Shown here: in pieces, positions 1 through 6,839 of the stretch
How the letters are laid out: each line of letters starts with the position of its first letter
How positions within the stretch are numbered: position 1 is the first letter of the stretch
Program-made: the position numbers and the translations under genes
Notes under the pieces: model-generated
The model's database searches: none
Told to the model about the DNA's origin: nothing
What the model saw: the letters and a program-made list of their open reading frames with translations, nothing else
Assembly (NCBI GenBank): GCA_902493535.1
Contig: CABUQG010000031.1
Location: 1-14,106, forward strand
Length of the DNA: 14,106 nt
Source: an uncultured Collinsella sp.
GTDB taxonomy: Bacteria > Actinomycetota > Coriobacteriia > Coriobacteriales > Coriobacteriaceae
Reading direction: 5' to 3'

Positions 1-341
1 GGTTTAAAACCGGGCTCGAACAAACACGCCTATTGACAATGGCTTTCTCATATTATTTGGGCCCGGTGACTTGAATCAGCGGTCATCCCGGGCCCATCAG
101 AGCTCGTAGAGCTCTTGGTTGCTTTGGTCTCGCTCTTCACGGCGCTTATCGAACTTTCCGAGGCACTCAAGCAGCATTCGAAGCATAACAAGTCGCTGCC
201 ATTAAGGCACTGACCTCTTGACCAAGCAACAGCGCTGCCCAGCTATCACCCTTGGGCTGCCGTCAACTTTATTCTATCCGCGAGCATCTGGTTTACCAAA
301 TGGATTTTCGGTAAAGGAAGCACGGCACGCCCGCAAAACCA
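1..341. other. Left-edge stretch without a recognised gene
   Basis: I see no recognisable complete gene here. The stretch contains a GC-rich imperfect dyad at about 59-95 (GGGCCCGG on the left, CCCGGGCCC on the right) without a U-rich tail on either strand, so it does not read as an intrinsic terminator. It also holds a very short minus-strand reading frame (97-186, listed separately). The ATPase gene ends at 342, and I see no convincing terminator just downstream of it. A plus-strand reading frame from 218 to 490 runs antisense into the ATPase gene and has no family resemblance. Confidence 0.5.
97..186 (-). pseudogene. Possible short ORF or gene remnant, 29 aa
   Basis: This minus-strand reading frame runs from an ATG at 186 to a TGA ending at 97 and encodes 29 residues. 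It has the charged, leucine-rich look of a real protein C-terminus (it contains FDKRREERDQSNQELYEL). In-frame codons extend only about five positions upstream of the ATG before a TAA, and I see no good ribosome binding site. I do not recognise the family. It could be the end of a gene whose upstream part was lost or frameshifted, a small peptide gene, or chance. Confidence 0.2.
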
Positions 342-1637
342 CTACGCCCCAAGTGCCGCCATGGGAATCACCGCCACGCCGTCGTCGCGTGTGTAGGCAA
401 TACTCCCCTTTCCAACCACGACCGCCAAAAACGCCGGCGCGGCATTCTGGGCGGCAGGATTGGAGAGCACTTTCCTCTCCAGCGCCTTGAGATTTCTCAC
501 TCCATCGTCTGCTTTCGCATCACTCAGCTTGACCTCGATGGCTCCCCAGCGCCCGTCGTGCTCAACGATCAGATCGACCTCAAGGCCCTTCTCATCTCGG
601 AAATAATGGACACTGTTGTCGACACCGCCGTAGGTGGAAAGGAACACGCGCACGTCGCGCAGGACGAGATTCTCAAAGAGCATCCCCAGCGTTTGCATAT
701 CGCCAAGCAGCCGCTCAGGGGTAGCCCCCAGCAACGCCGCCGCAAGTGACGGGTCACAGAAGTAGCGCTTGGGGCGCACGCGAACGCGGGCCTTCGAGCG
801 CATGGGCGGCTCCCATCCGCACAGGTCCTCGGTCAGCTTGAGCCTGTTGAAGAGGTCCAAGTACGCAGCGATGGTCCTCTCGTCGGGGCCCGCCTCACCG
901 TACGAGGCGTCCTTTACGAGCGTCTTGTACGTGACAGCCTGGCTCTCGTTCATGGCAAGAGCTCGCAAAAGGCCGTGTGCAAGCTCGGGCGACATGCCCT
1001 CGTCCAGCACGTTGACGTCGAGCACCGAGTGCACGTACTGGCTTGCCGTCTCTCGCGCAAGATCTTCCGAAAGCCCAAGATTTGCAGGCCAACCGCCCCT
1101 GCAGCACCAGCGGGCGACGTCATCCACCGTGCTCTCGCGACGCTGAGGGGCAAAATCCTCGCCCTTAAAGAGGCTTGCCAGTGACACGAGCGGCTCGCCG
1201 TCGCCCGACTCACACAGGGCCATGGGGCGCATTGACAGACGGGCGATCCTACCCGTGCCGGAATGACGAACATGGCTGCGCTCCTCGCTTTTGAGCGCGG
1301 TCGAGCCCGTGAGCAAAAGTGTCCCCCGTTCGTTGCCGCTCGCGTCCACGAAACGCCGGGCGGCATCCCAAACCTCGGGCACCTCCTGCCATTCATCGAC
1401 CAGGTGTGGCGCATCGCCGATGAGCGCCAGGCTTGGGTCGACCTCTGCCGCCGCACGCTGCGCAGGCTCATCGAGCCTGGAGACGCTCGCCGAGCGAGAG
1501 AGCGCCGTCCAGGTCTTGCCGCACCATTTGGGGCCGTTGATCTCCACACAGCCAAACGCCCGCATAAGGGTGTCGAGGCGCTCCTCTATGAGCCGGGGCC
1601 TATATCCCTTTTGGGTCAATCTCTTTGGTGCATCCAT
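342..1637 (-). CDS. AAA-family ATPase with C-terminal DUF4143-type domain
   Basis: This is a 431-residue soluble protein of the ATPase/DUF4143 family, common in bacterial accessory regions and of unestablished function. The N-terminal ATPase domain has a Walker A motif GPKWCGKT (residues 35-42), a Walker B-like HLVDEWQE (78-85) and a sensor-like LLLTGST (107-113). The C-terminal part has a PD-(D/E)XK nuclease-like layout: YFRDEKGLEVDLIV followed by AIEVK, with D355, E368 and K370 as the candidate triad. Nuclease activity is inferred, not shown. The ATG at 1637 is preceded by GAGAGGGA with a spacing of about 9 nt; an out-of-frame ATG at 1633 is ignored. A 23-bp tandem repeat array begins about 35 nt upstream of the start, where the promoter should be, so the repeats may control this gene. 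The gene is on the same strand as the ATPase upstream of it, separated by 185 nt. Confidence 0.88.
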   Translation of the reverse strand: MDAPKRLTQKGYRPRLIEERLDTLMRAFGCVEINGPKWCGKTWTALSRSASVSRLDEPAQRAAAEVDPSLALIGDAPHLVDEWQEVPEVWDAARRFVDASGNERGTLLLTGSTALKSEERSHVRHSGTGRIARLSMRPMALCESGDGEPLVSLASLFKGEDFAPQRRESTVDDVARWCCRGGWPANLGLSEDLARETASQYVHSVLDVNVLDEGMSPELAHGLLRALAMNESQAVTYKTLVKDASYGEAGPDERTIAAYLDLFNRLKLTEDLCGWEPPMRSKARVRVRPKRYFCDPSLAAALLGATPERLLGDMQTLGMLFENLVLRDVRVFLSTYGGVDNSVHYFRDEKGLEVDLIVEHDGRWGAIEVKLSDAKADDGVRNLKALERKVLSNPAAQNAAPAFLAVVVGKGSIAYTRDDGVAVIPMAALGA

Positions 1638-1673
1638 AGACGGCCGTCCCTCTCTATCACGCGATATGCGAAA

Positions 1674-1771
1674 TTACGCCATTCTCAATGCTGATTTTAC
1701 GCTACTTTCAATGTAGTTTTTACGCCATGACAGATGTAGTTTTTACGCCATTTTCATTGAAGGTTTTACGC
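1674..1771. repeat. 23-bp tandem direct repeats: four full units and a partial fifth
   Basis: The core TTACGC occurs at 1674, 1697, 1720, 1743 and 1766, exactly 23 bp apart each time. The four complete units are 1674-1696, 1697-1719, 1720-1742 and 1743-1765. A fifth starts at 1766 and diverges after the core. The unit consensus reads TTACGCCATTTTC followed by AATGTAGTTT. Units differ at a few positions each, so the array has been kept despite drift or has grown from degenerate copies. There are no unique spacers between units, so this is not a CRISPR array. The array fills the gap between the two ATPase genes and lies directly upstream of the DUF4143 ATPase start, in the position of a regulatory or iteron-like protein-binding array. 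Confidence 0.85.
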
Positions 1772-1822
1772 TTGGCATCCTTAGCGCGACCCATTCCGAG
1801 CATCACATCAGAGCGTGCTTGG

Positions 1823-3214
1823 TTATCTCCGCTCGCACATCTCGGCAAACGAAATCAGCTTGGCATCTCCCCTGCTCGCCGCAGCTTCCTGACATCCTTG
1901 CGTAAAGCCTCGCTTCGAGAAGATCGCATAGCTTTTGTGCTGCCGCCTAAAGAGCTCGCTTCGATGCACGAGCTTTTGCAGCACGTCTTCGCCCACCGGT
2001 TCATTGCGCCATTTGCATTCCGCAAACAGCGCAGTGCCCTCGCCATCGTCAACAATCAAGTCGATTTCTTCCTGCGTATGCGTGCGATTATCCGTCCCCC
2101 ACCAGCGCCCAACGCTTGCCGGAACCACATCAAGCTGGCCCGCCCGCGCGAGTTCGTACACGTATTGTCTGCATATAATCTCAAAGACCGTACCCATATA
2201 ATCCGATACGTGCGGCTCAATGCGCTCATACGCCATCTCGGCCATATCGTTTTGAATCAGCCCGATGTTCTGCGGAACAAACTTGTACCAGAACCTAAAC
2301 ATCTGGTCGCTCAGCAGATACACGGCTCGCTTATTGCTCGTCTCGTTTAGGGGCAGCTCGCGCTCGACAATCCCAAGCGACGCCAGCTTATCCACATAGC
2401 TCTTTACGTTGCTCGCAGGGATTCCCGTAGAGCTCGCAATCTCCGAGATCTTCGAGCGCCCCTGGGCAATTGCTTGCACGATCGCATCATATTGCTCGGG
2501 ATTGCGGCACTCCTGCAATAGCAGGTTACTCGGCTCCTCAAAGAGATAGCCCGTAGGAGTAAGAAAAAGACGTTTGATGTTGTCCTTGAGCGGTGCGGCA
2601 GGATCGACTTTCTCGATATATGCAGGAATGCCACCCGTCATGCCATAGCAAACTGCAGCGTCTTCGCGACCCAGGCTCTGCCACAGGCCGAGGGTCGTCA
2701 TAAAATCGAGCGGCATGATCTTAAACTGGGCCGTACGCCTACCGTATAGCGGACTCTCGTAGCCCAACACCTGCTCTTCCATAAACGAAAGCGACGACCC
2801 GCACAGGATAAGCATAAGCTTGGTCTCTTTGTACAAGTGATCGATCTTGTCTTGCAGCAACGAGCTGATCTCGGGATTCGATTGGGCGAGATAAGGATAC
2901 TCGTCGATCACGACAATCAAACGTTCCGTACGAGCCATGGTAGCCAATGCATCGAACGCCTCGTCAAAACTACGAAACGACACGCCAGCAACACCAACGG
3001 AGCCCGCAAGTATCGCCTGGCTAAAGCCATGCAGGTTTGCCTCTGCATTGGTGCGACGAGCTTGAAAGTAAATAGCCTTCTTGCCTTGGATAAACTCTGT
3101 GATAAGACGCGTTTTGCCCACGCGACGGCGGCCGTAAATCACAGGCATCTCAAAGGAGCCCGTGCCATACAGTCGATTGAGCTCGGACATTTCCGCCGTT
3201 CTTCCGATAAACAT
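1823..3214 (-). CDS. ATP-binding protein, ATPase_2 / DUF234 (archaeal-type ATPase) family
   Basis: This 463-residue protein has an N-terminal P-loop ATPase domain with Walker A GRRRVGKT (28-35), Walker B LIVVIDEYPYL (99-109) and a sensor-like LILCGSS (135-141). A predicted winged-helix segment follows (about 244-290, including KISEIASSTGIPASNVKSYV). The C-terminal DUF234-like region has nuclease-type residues D385 (EEIDLIV), E399 and K401 (FAECKWR). Families of this kind are widespread in archaea and anaerobic bacteria; their biological role is not established. The ATG at 3214 has a strong AAAGGAAGG ribosome binding site about 9 nt away. That site adjoins a perfect 25-bp inverted repeat which contains the likely promoter, suggesting autoregulation through the winged-helix segment (inference). 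Codon usage and base composition look less GC-rich than the purine operon to the right, consistent with lateral acquisition. Confidence 0.88.
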   Translation of the reverse strand: MFIGRTAEMSELNRLYGTGSFEMPVIYGRRRVGKTRLITEFIQGKKAIYFQARRTNAEANLHGFSQAILAGSVGVAGVSFRSFDEAFDALATMARTERLIVVIDEYPYLAQSNPEISSLLQDKIDHLYKETKLMLILCGSSLSFMEEQVLGYESPLYGRRTAQFKIMPLDFMTTLGLWQSLGREDAAVCYGMTGGIPAYIEKVDPAAPLKDNIKRLFLTPTGYLFEEPSNLLLQECRNPEQYDAIVQAIAQGRSKISEIASSTGIPASNVKSYVDKLASLGIVERELPLNETSNKRAVYLLSDQMFRFWYKFVPQNIGLIQNDMAEMAYERIEPHVSDYMGTVFEIICRQYVYELARAGQLDVVPASVGRWWGTDNRTHTQEEIDLIVDDGEGTALFAECKWRNEPVGEDVLQKLVHRSELFRRQHKSYAIFSKRGFTQGCQEAAASRGDAKLISFAEMCERR

Positions 3215-3229
3215 AGGGCCATCCTTCCT

Positions 3230-3285
3230 TTACGTTATAGCTAGCTATATTATACCTTCCTATAATATAGCTAGCTATAACGTAA
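3230..3285. promoter_or_regulatory. Perfect 25-bp inverted repeat with nested palindromes, over the ATPase promoter
   Basis: The left arm (3230-3254) and right arm (3261-3285) are perfect reverse complements separated by CCTTCC. Each arm contains the 14-bp palindrome TATAGCTAGCTATA (3236-3249 and 3266-3279), with centres 30 bp apart, close to three helical turns. On the minus strand, a TTGTCG (3288-3293) and TATATT (3264-3269) pair with 18-bp spacing could be the promoter of the ATPase gene, and a perfect TATAAT lies at 3249-3254. The second palindrome sits just before the ribosome binding site. This geometry fits two operator sites for a dimeric repressor. A cruciform or a transcript hairpin are alternatives. 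Because the element is symmetric, a TATAAT also faces right (3261-3266), but no plus-strand gene follows. Confidence 0.75.
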
Positions 3286-3338
3286 TTCGACAAGCGGCGC
3301 ACGCAAAAGGGTCGGTACACCACCGCACGTGGACCGTT

Positions 3339-3448
3339 CCGGAAAATGTATCCCGTTCTGGAGCCAAAAACTGGGCCGTAGTTTCCGCCAAACATGCCAT
3401 CCGGAAAGCGTGTCCCGTTCTGAGCGCCAAATCCGGGACGCAGTTTCC
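3339..3448. repeat. Two REP-like imperfect palindromic repeats
   Basis: Copy 1 spans 3339-3386 and copy 2 spans 3401-3448, so they start 62 bp apart. Both begin CCGGAAA, share TCCCGTTCTG in the middle and end AGTTTCC. Copy 2 is itself an imperfect dyad: its left end GGAAAGCGTGTCCCG matches the reverse complement of its right end at 12 of 15 positions. Copy 1 is more decayed. This is the layout of a REP or small MITE-like intergenic element. It lies downstream of the xdhD-like gene and upstream of the ATPase promoter. Confidence 0.6.
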
Positions 3449-3452
3449 ACTC

Positions 3453-3489
3453 CAAACAAAGGGCCCCGGCTCGCGATGGAGCCGGGGCC
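3453..3489 (-). terminator. Intrinsic terminator closing the purine operon
   Basis: A perfect 10-bp GC-rich stem (GGCCCCGGCT at 3462-3471 with AGCCGGGGCC at 3480-3489) and an 8-nt loop lie about 70 nt past the xdhD stop codon. Read on the minus strand, the stem is followed by CTTTGTTTGG, a broken U tract. The U tract is weaker than ideal, but position and stem strength support termination of the minus-strand operon. Confidence 0.65.
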
Positions 3490-3558
3490 AAAGGCGCAGC
3501 GTATGTAGTTGATGTTGAGCGCGAACAGCTCGTCAGCAATGGCCGTCCGCGCCCTACC

Positions 3559-6336
3559 CTACCCGCGGTTGCGGACGCGGCTGTAGGGCGTATCCACCAT
3601 GGGCAGATCCGGACGCAGCTTACCGTCAAACGCGCGGTAGGCGTTCTGCACGGCGGGCGCCGTGGGAATCGTTGCGATCTCGCCGATGCCCTTGCCGCCA
3701 TATGCCACAGGCAGTAGCTCGTTCTTCTCCACGTAAATGGCGTGGATATCCGGAATCTCGGGCGCACGGAACAACCCGAGCGTACCGTACCTTGCCTGGG
3801 GTACGCAGTCCTTGAGCGGCCAGTCCTCAGTAAGCGCATAGCCCATACCCATGAGCACGCCGCCTTCGATCTGACCCTGGATGGAGATGGGATTGACCAC
3901 CTTGCCGGAATCGTGCGCGGCATAGACCTCGCTCACGCGGCCGTCATCATCCAAAATGACCACATGCGTGGCAAAGCCGTAGCAGATGTGACTCTTGGGG
4001 TTGGGAACGTCGGCGCCCAGCTTGTCGGTCGGCTCCAGGTACACGTAGCCAAACTCGCATCCCTCGAGCGCCTTGATGGCGGCCGCGGGATCCTGAGGAT
4101 GCATACCCTGGCCGGCGACGAGCTCCTGCGTGTGCAGCTGATAGGCGTGACCGTCGTCGTACTCGATCTTGACGCCGTCGCCATGTGCATTCACGGGAGC
4201 GGCGGGCGCAGACTTGCCGGCCTCGATGTCAAGCATGGCATCGCGCAGCAGGAAGGCGGCACCGCGCACGGCCTCGCCGGTCACGACCGTCTGACGCGAG
4301 CCAGACGTGGTGCCGGAGTCGGGAGCGTTCTCGGTGGAGCACTCGCCGTTGGCAATGCAGCTCAGCGGCAGACCGCAGGCCTCGGCAACGTCCTGCAAAA
4401 AGACGGTGTTGCAGCCCTGGCCGATGTCGGACGTGGCGGCATAGACCACGGCCACGCCGTTCTCGACGCGAATCTTGCAGCGACCGGCATCGGGCAGGCC
4501 CACGCCCACGCCGGCATTCTTCATGGCGCAGGCGATACCGGCGTGTCCGGGATGCGCATAGTAGGCATCCTTGACCTCGAGCAGCGTCTCCTTAAGCGCC
4601 GTGGAGCAGTCGGCAATTTGGCCGTTGGGCAAAACCTCACCCGGCTCGATGGCATTACGGTAACGAATCTCCCACGGATCAAGGCCGACCTTCTCTGCCA
4701 GCAGGTCGATCAGGCTCTCGAGTGCAAACTCGGACTGGCAAACGCCAAAGCCGCGGTACGCGCCGGCGGGCGGGTTGTTGGTGTAGTAGCCAAAGCCGCG
4801 AATGTCAGTGTTCTGGTACTTGTAGGGGCCGACGGCATGCGTGCAGGCACGCTCGAGCACCGGGCCGCACAGCGACGCGTAGGCGCCGGTGTCAAAGTTG
4901 ATCTCGCAGTCCAGACCGGTAAAGTTGCCCTCGGCGTCGCAGCCCAGCGTAAAGGTGCCGTCCATGGCGTGGCGCTTGGGATGGAACGCGAGTGACTCGG
5001 CGCGCGTGAGTTTGCACTTCACGGGACGCTGGAACTTATACGCGGCGAGCGCGGCCAGGTGCTGGATGGACACGTCCTCCTTGCCGCCAAAGCCGCCGCC
5101 CACGAGCATGGTCTCGACGACCACGCGCTCGGGCTCGTTGTCCCAGCCAAACATGCGGGCACACTCTTTGCGCGTGTCGTAGGCACCCTGGTCGGTCGAC
5201 TGCACTTTGACGCCGTTCTTGTACGGGAAGGCAACGGCGCACTCGGGCTCCAAGAAGGCATGCTCAGTAAAGGGCGTGGTAAAGCGCTGCGTCACGGTAA
5301 ACGCGCTCTCGGCCAGCGCCTTGGCGGCGTCGCCGCGCGTCACATGGCGGCTCTGGCACACGTTGTCCTTGAGCTCCACCGTGTTGCCAAAGGCAAAGAA
5401 GCTGTCATGCAGGCGCGGGGCGTCGGCGGCCCTGGCCTCGACAATGTTACGCACGGGCTCCAGCGGCTCGTAATCGATCTTCACGAGCTTCTTGGCCTTC
5501 TCGAGCGTCGCCTCGTCCTCGGCAACCACCAGTACGATGGCATCGCCCACGCAGCGGGTGATATCGCCCTGAGCGATCATGACGTCCCAGTCCTGGATAA
5601 GGTGACCGACCTGGTTGACCGGCACGTCCTCGGCACGCAGGATACCCACCACGCCGGGCAGGGCCTCGGCCTTGGAGGTGTCGATGGAGAGCACGCGGGC
5701 GCGCGGATACTTGGAGCGCACGGCGCTGGCATAGGTCAGACCCGGCTGATCGAGCTCGTCGATGTCGTCGGGATACTTGCCCTCGCCGAGCACCTTCTTG
5801 CGCACGTCAATACGGAAGGCGCGCTTGCCCACGCCGTAGTCATCGCCGCGCTCCAGGTCCTCGTCAATCTGCTTTTCGCCGCGGAGCACCGCAGCGGCCA
5901 GCGAGATGCCCTCGATAATCTTTTTGTAGCCGGTGCAGCGGCACACGTTACCGCGAATGGCGTACTTGATCTGCTCCTCGGTGGGCTCGGGGTCCTCGGC
6001 GATGAGCGCTGCACCCGCCATGACCATGCCGGGAATGCAAAACCCGCACTGCACGGCGCCCACGGCGCCAAAGGCGTACACAAAGGCCTCGCGCACGTCC
6101 TCGGGCAGGCCCTCGACGGTCACAATGTTGCGGCCGGCGGCAAGAGCGGTGGTCAGCACGCACGCCTTGACGGCCGCACCGTCCACATGGATGGTGCAGG
6201 TACCGCAAGCACCTTCGGAGCAGCCGTCCTTGGCGGAATGGATATGCAGGTCGTCGCGCAGGTAACGCAGCAGCGGTTTGTTTTGGGTCGTCGTGCGCTC
6301 GACGCCGTTAACGGTAAAAGTGAATTCCTGTGCCAT
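3559..6336 (-). CDS. xdhD: XdhD-like molybdenum hydroxylase (fused [2Fe-2S] and Mo domains), putative selenium-dependent purine hydroxylase
   Basis: This 925-residue enzyme is of the xanthine dehydrogenase superfamily and, by neighbourhood, of the branch annotated as selenium-dependent purine hydroxylases. The N-terminal plant-type [2Fe-2S] domain has C39, C44, C47 and C59. The second [2Fe-2S] domain has C97, C100, C132 and C134 (QCGFC and CRCTG). A short linker leads directly into the molybdopterin domains from about residue 170, so there is no internal FAD domain. Mo-domain motifs include GGGFGGKE (413-420), AYRGFG (526-531), SDIGQGCNT (636-644) and GKGIGE with the likely catalytic E886. 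Length is close to E. coli XdhD (about 956 aa). The expected reaction is hydroxylation or dehydroxylation of an oxopurine; the exact substrate cannot be read from the sequence. The selenium of this group is a labile cofactor, not selenocysteine, and no in-frame TGA is needed. The start at 6336 has GAAGGGA six nt upstream, beside the stop of the ferredoxin gene, which suggests translational coupling. Confidence 0.9.
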   Translation of the reverse strand: MAQEFTFTVNGVERTTTQNKPLLRYLRDDLHIHSAKDGCSEGACGTCTIHVDGAAVKACVLTTALAAGRNIVTVEGLPEDVREAFVYAFGAVGAVQCGFCIPGMVMAGAALIAEDPEPTEEQIKYAIRGNVCRCTGYKKIIEGISLAAAVLRGEKQIDEDLERGDDYGVGKRAFRIDVRKKVLGEGKYPDDIDELDQPGLTYASAVRSKYPRARVLSIDTSKAEALPGVVGILRAEDVPVNQVGHLIQDWDVMIAQGDITRCVGDAIVLVVAEDEATLEKAKKLVKIDYEPLEPVRNIVEARAADAPRLHDSFFAFGNTVELKDNVCQSRHVTRGDAAKALAESAFTVTQRFTTPFTEHAFLEPECAVAFPYKNGVKVQSTDQGAYDTRKECARMFGWDNEPERVVVETMLVGGGFGGKEDVSIQHLAALAAYKFQRPVKCKLTRAESLAFHPKRHAMDGTFTLGCDAEGNFTGLDCEINFDTGAYASLCGPVLERACTHAVGPYKYQNTDIRGFGYYTNNPPAGAYRGFGVCQSEFALESLIDLLAEKVGLDPWEIRYRNAIEPGEVLPNGQIADCSTALKETLLEVKDAYYAHPGHAGIACAMKNAGVGVGLPDAGRCKIRVENGVAVVYAATSDIGQGCNTVFLQDVAEACGLPLSCIANGECSTENAPDSGTTSGSRQTVVTGEAVRGAAFLLRDAMLDIEAGKSAPAAPVNAHGDGVKIEYDDGHAYQLHTQELVAGQGMHPQDPAAAIKALEGCEFGYVYLEPTDKLGADVPNPKSHICYGFATHVVILDDDGRVSEVYAAHDSGKVVNPISIQGQIEGGVLMGMGYALTEDWPLKDCVPQARYGTLGLFRAPEIPDIHAIYVEKNELLPVAYGGKGIGEIATIPTAPAVQNAYRAFDGKLRPDLPMVDTPYSRVRNRG

Positions 6337-6348
6337 GGTGATTCCCTT

Positions 6349-6828
6349 CTACACGCCGGCGGCGATGCCGGTGCGGTCGTGGATGGCGCCATGCGGGCAC
6401 ACAACCGCGCACATGCCGCACGACAGACAGTCCGCGCCGTCGATATGGGCGCAGTTGTCCTCGATGCGAATAGCGCCGGCAGGGCACTTTTTAGCGCACA
6501 TGCCGCAACCGATGCAGCTCGTGTCGCAGATCTTGCGCGCAATGGCGCCCTTGTCGGTGTTGTTGCAGCGCACCAGGATGTTCTGGTAGCCGGGAACGAA
6601 GGCAATCACGCGCTGCGGGCACGCCATGCCGCACAGGCCACAGCCCGTGCACTTGGAGCGGTCCACGCGGGCAACGCCGTCGACCAGTGCGATGGCGCCG
6701 TGGGGGCAGGCCGTGACGCAGGCGCCACAGCCAATGCAGCCTTCGCTGCAGTGGGCGTCGCCGCCTGCGGAGGCGCAACCGCTTCCGCAGGCAACGTAGG
6801 CCACGTTATGTTGAATGGATTTGGCCAT
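6349..6828 (-). CDS. RnfB-like polyferredoxin with four [4Fe-4S] motifs
   Basis: This 159-residue soluble iron-sulfur protein is packed with four CxxCxxCxxxCP motifs: C31/34/37/41, C60/63/66/70, C105/108/111/115 and C134/137/140/144. Extra cysteines (C14, C18, C27, C88, C101, C126) could support further cluster ligation or a metal site. The middle segment, with CNNTDKGAIARKICD before the third motif, strongly resembles the ferredoxin region of RnfB subunits, but the RnfB membrane anchor is missing. E. coli has a comparable small ferredoxin (YgfS) in its purine region. It lies 11 nt after ygfK and 12 nt before xdhD, so it very probably shuttles electrons between the two. The ribosome binding site (AGGCGAG, overlapping the ygfK stop) is weak, which suggests translation coupled to ygfK. 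Confidence 0.85.
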   Translation of the reverse strand: MAKSIQHNVAYVACGSGCASAGGDAHCSEGCIGCGACVTACPHGAIALVDGVARVDRSKCTGCGLCGMACPQRVIAFVPGYQNILVRCNNTDKGAIARKICDTSCIGCGMCAKKCPAGAIRIEDNCAHIDGADCLSCGMCAVVCPHGAIHDRTGIAAGV

Positions 6829-6839
6829 AAGAGACTCGC

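Noticed and set aside
59..95. GGGCCCGG dyad as a terminator
   Set aside because: No U-rich tract follows on either strand and the stem is interrupted.
1674..1771. CRISPR array
   Set aside because: The 23-bp units are directly adjacent with no unique spacers, and no cas gene is in the window.
3150..3923. 257-residue minus-strand frame across the xdhD end and the inverted repeat
   Set aside because: It overlaps xdhD in another frame and translates the repeats and terminator into low-complexity sequence.
3742..4995. 417-residue plus-strand open frame
   Set aside because: Antisense shadow of the molybdopterin domain of xdhD, with no recognisable domain.
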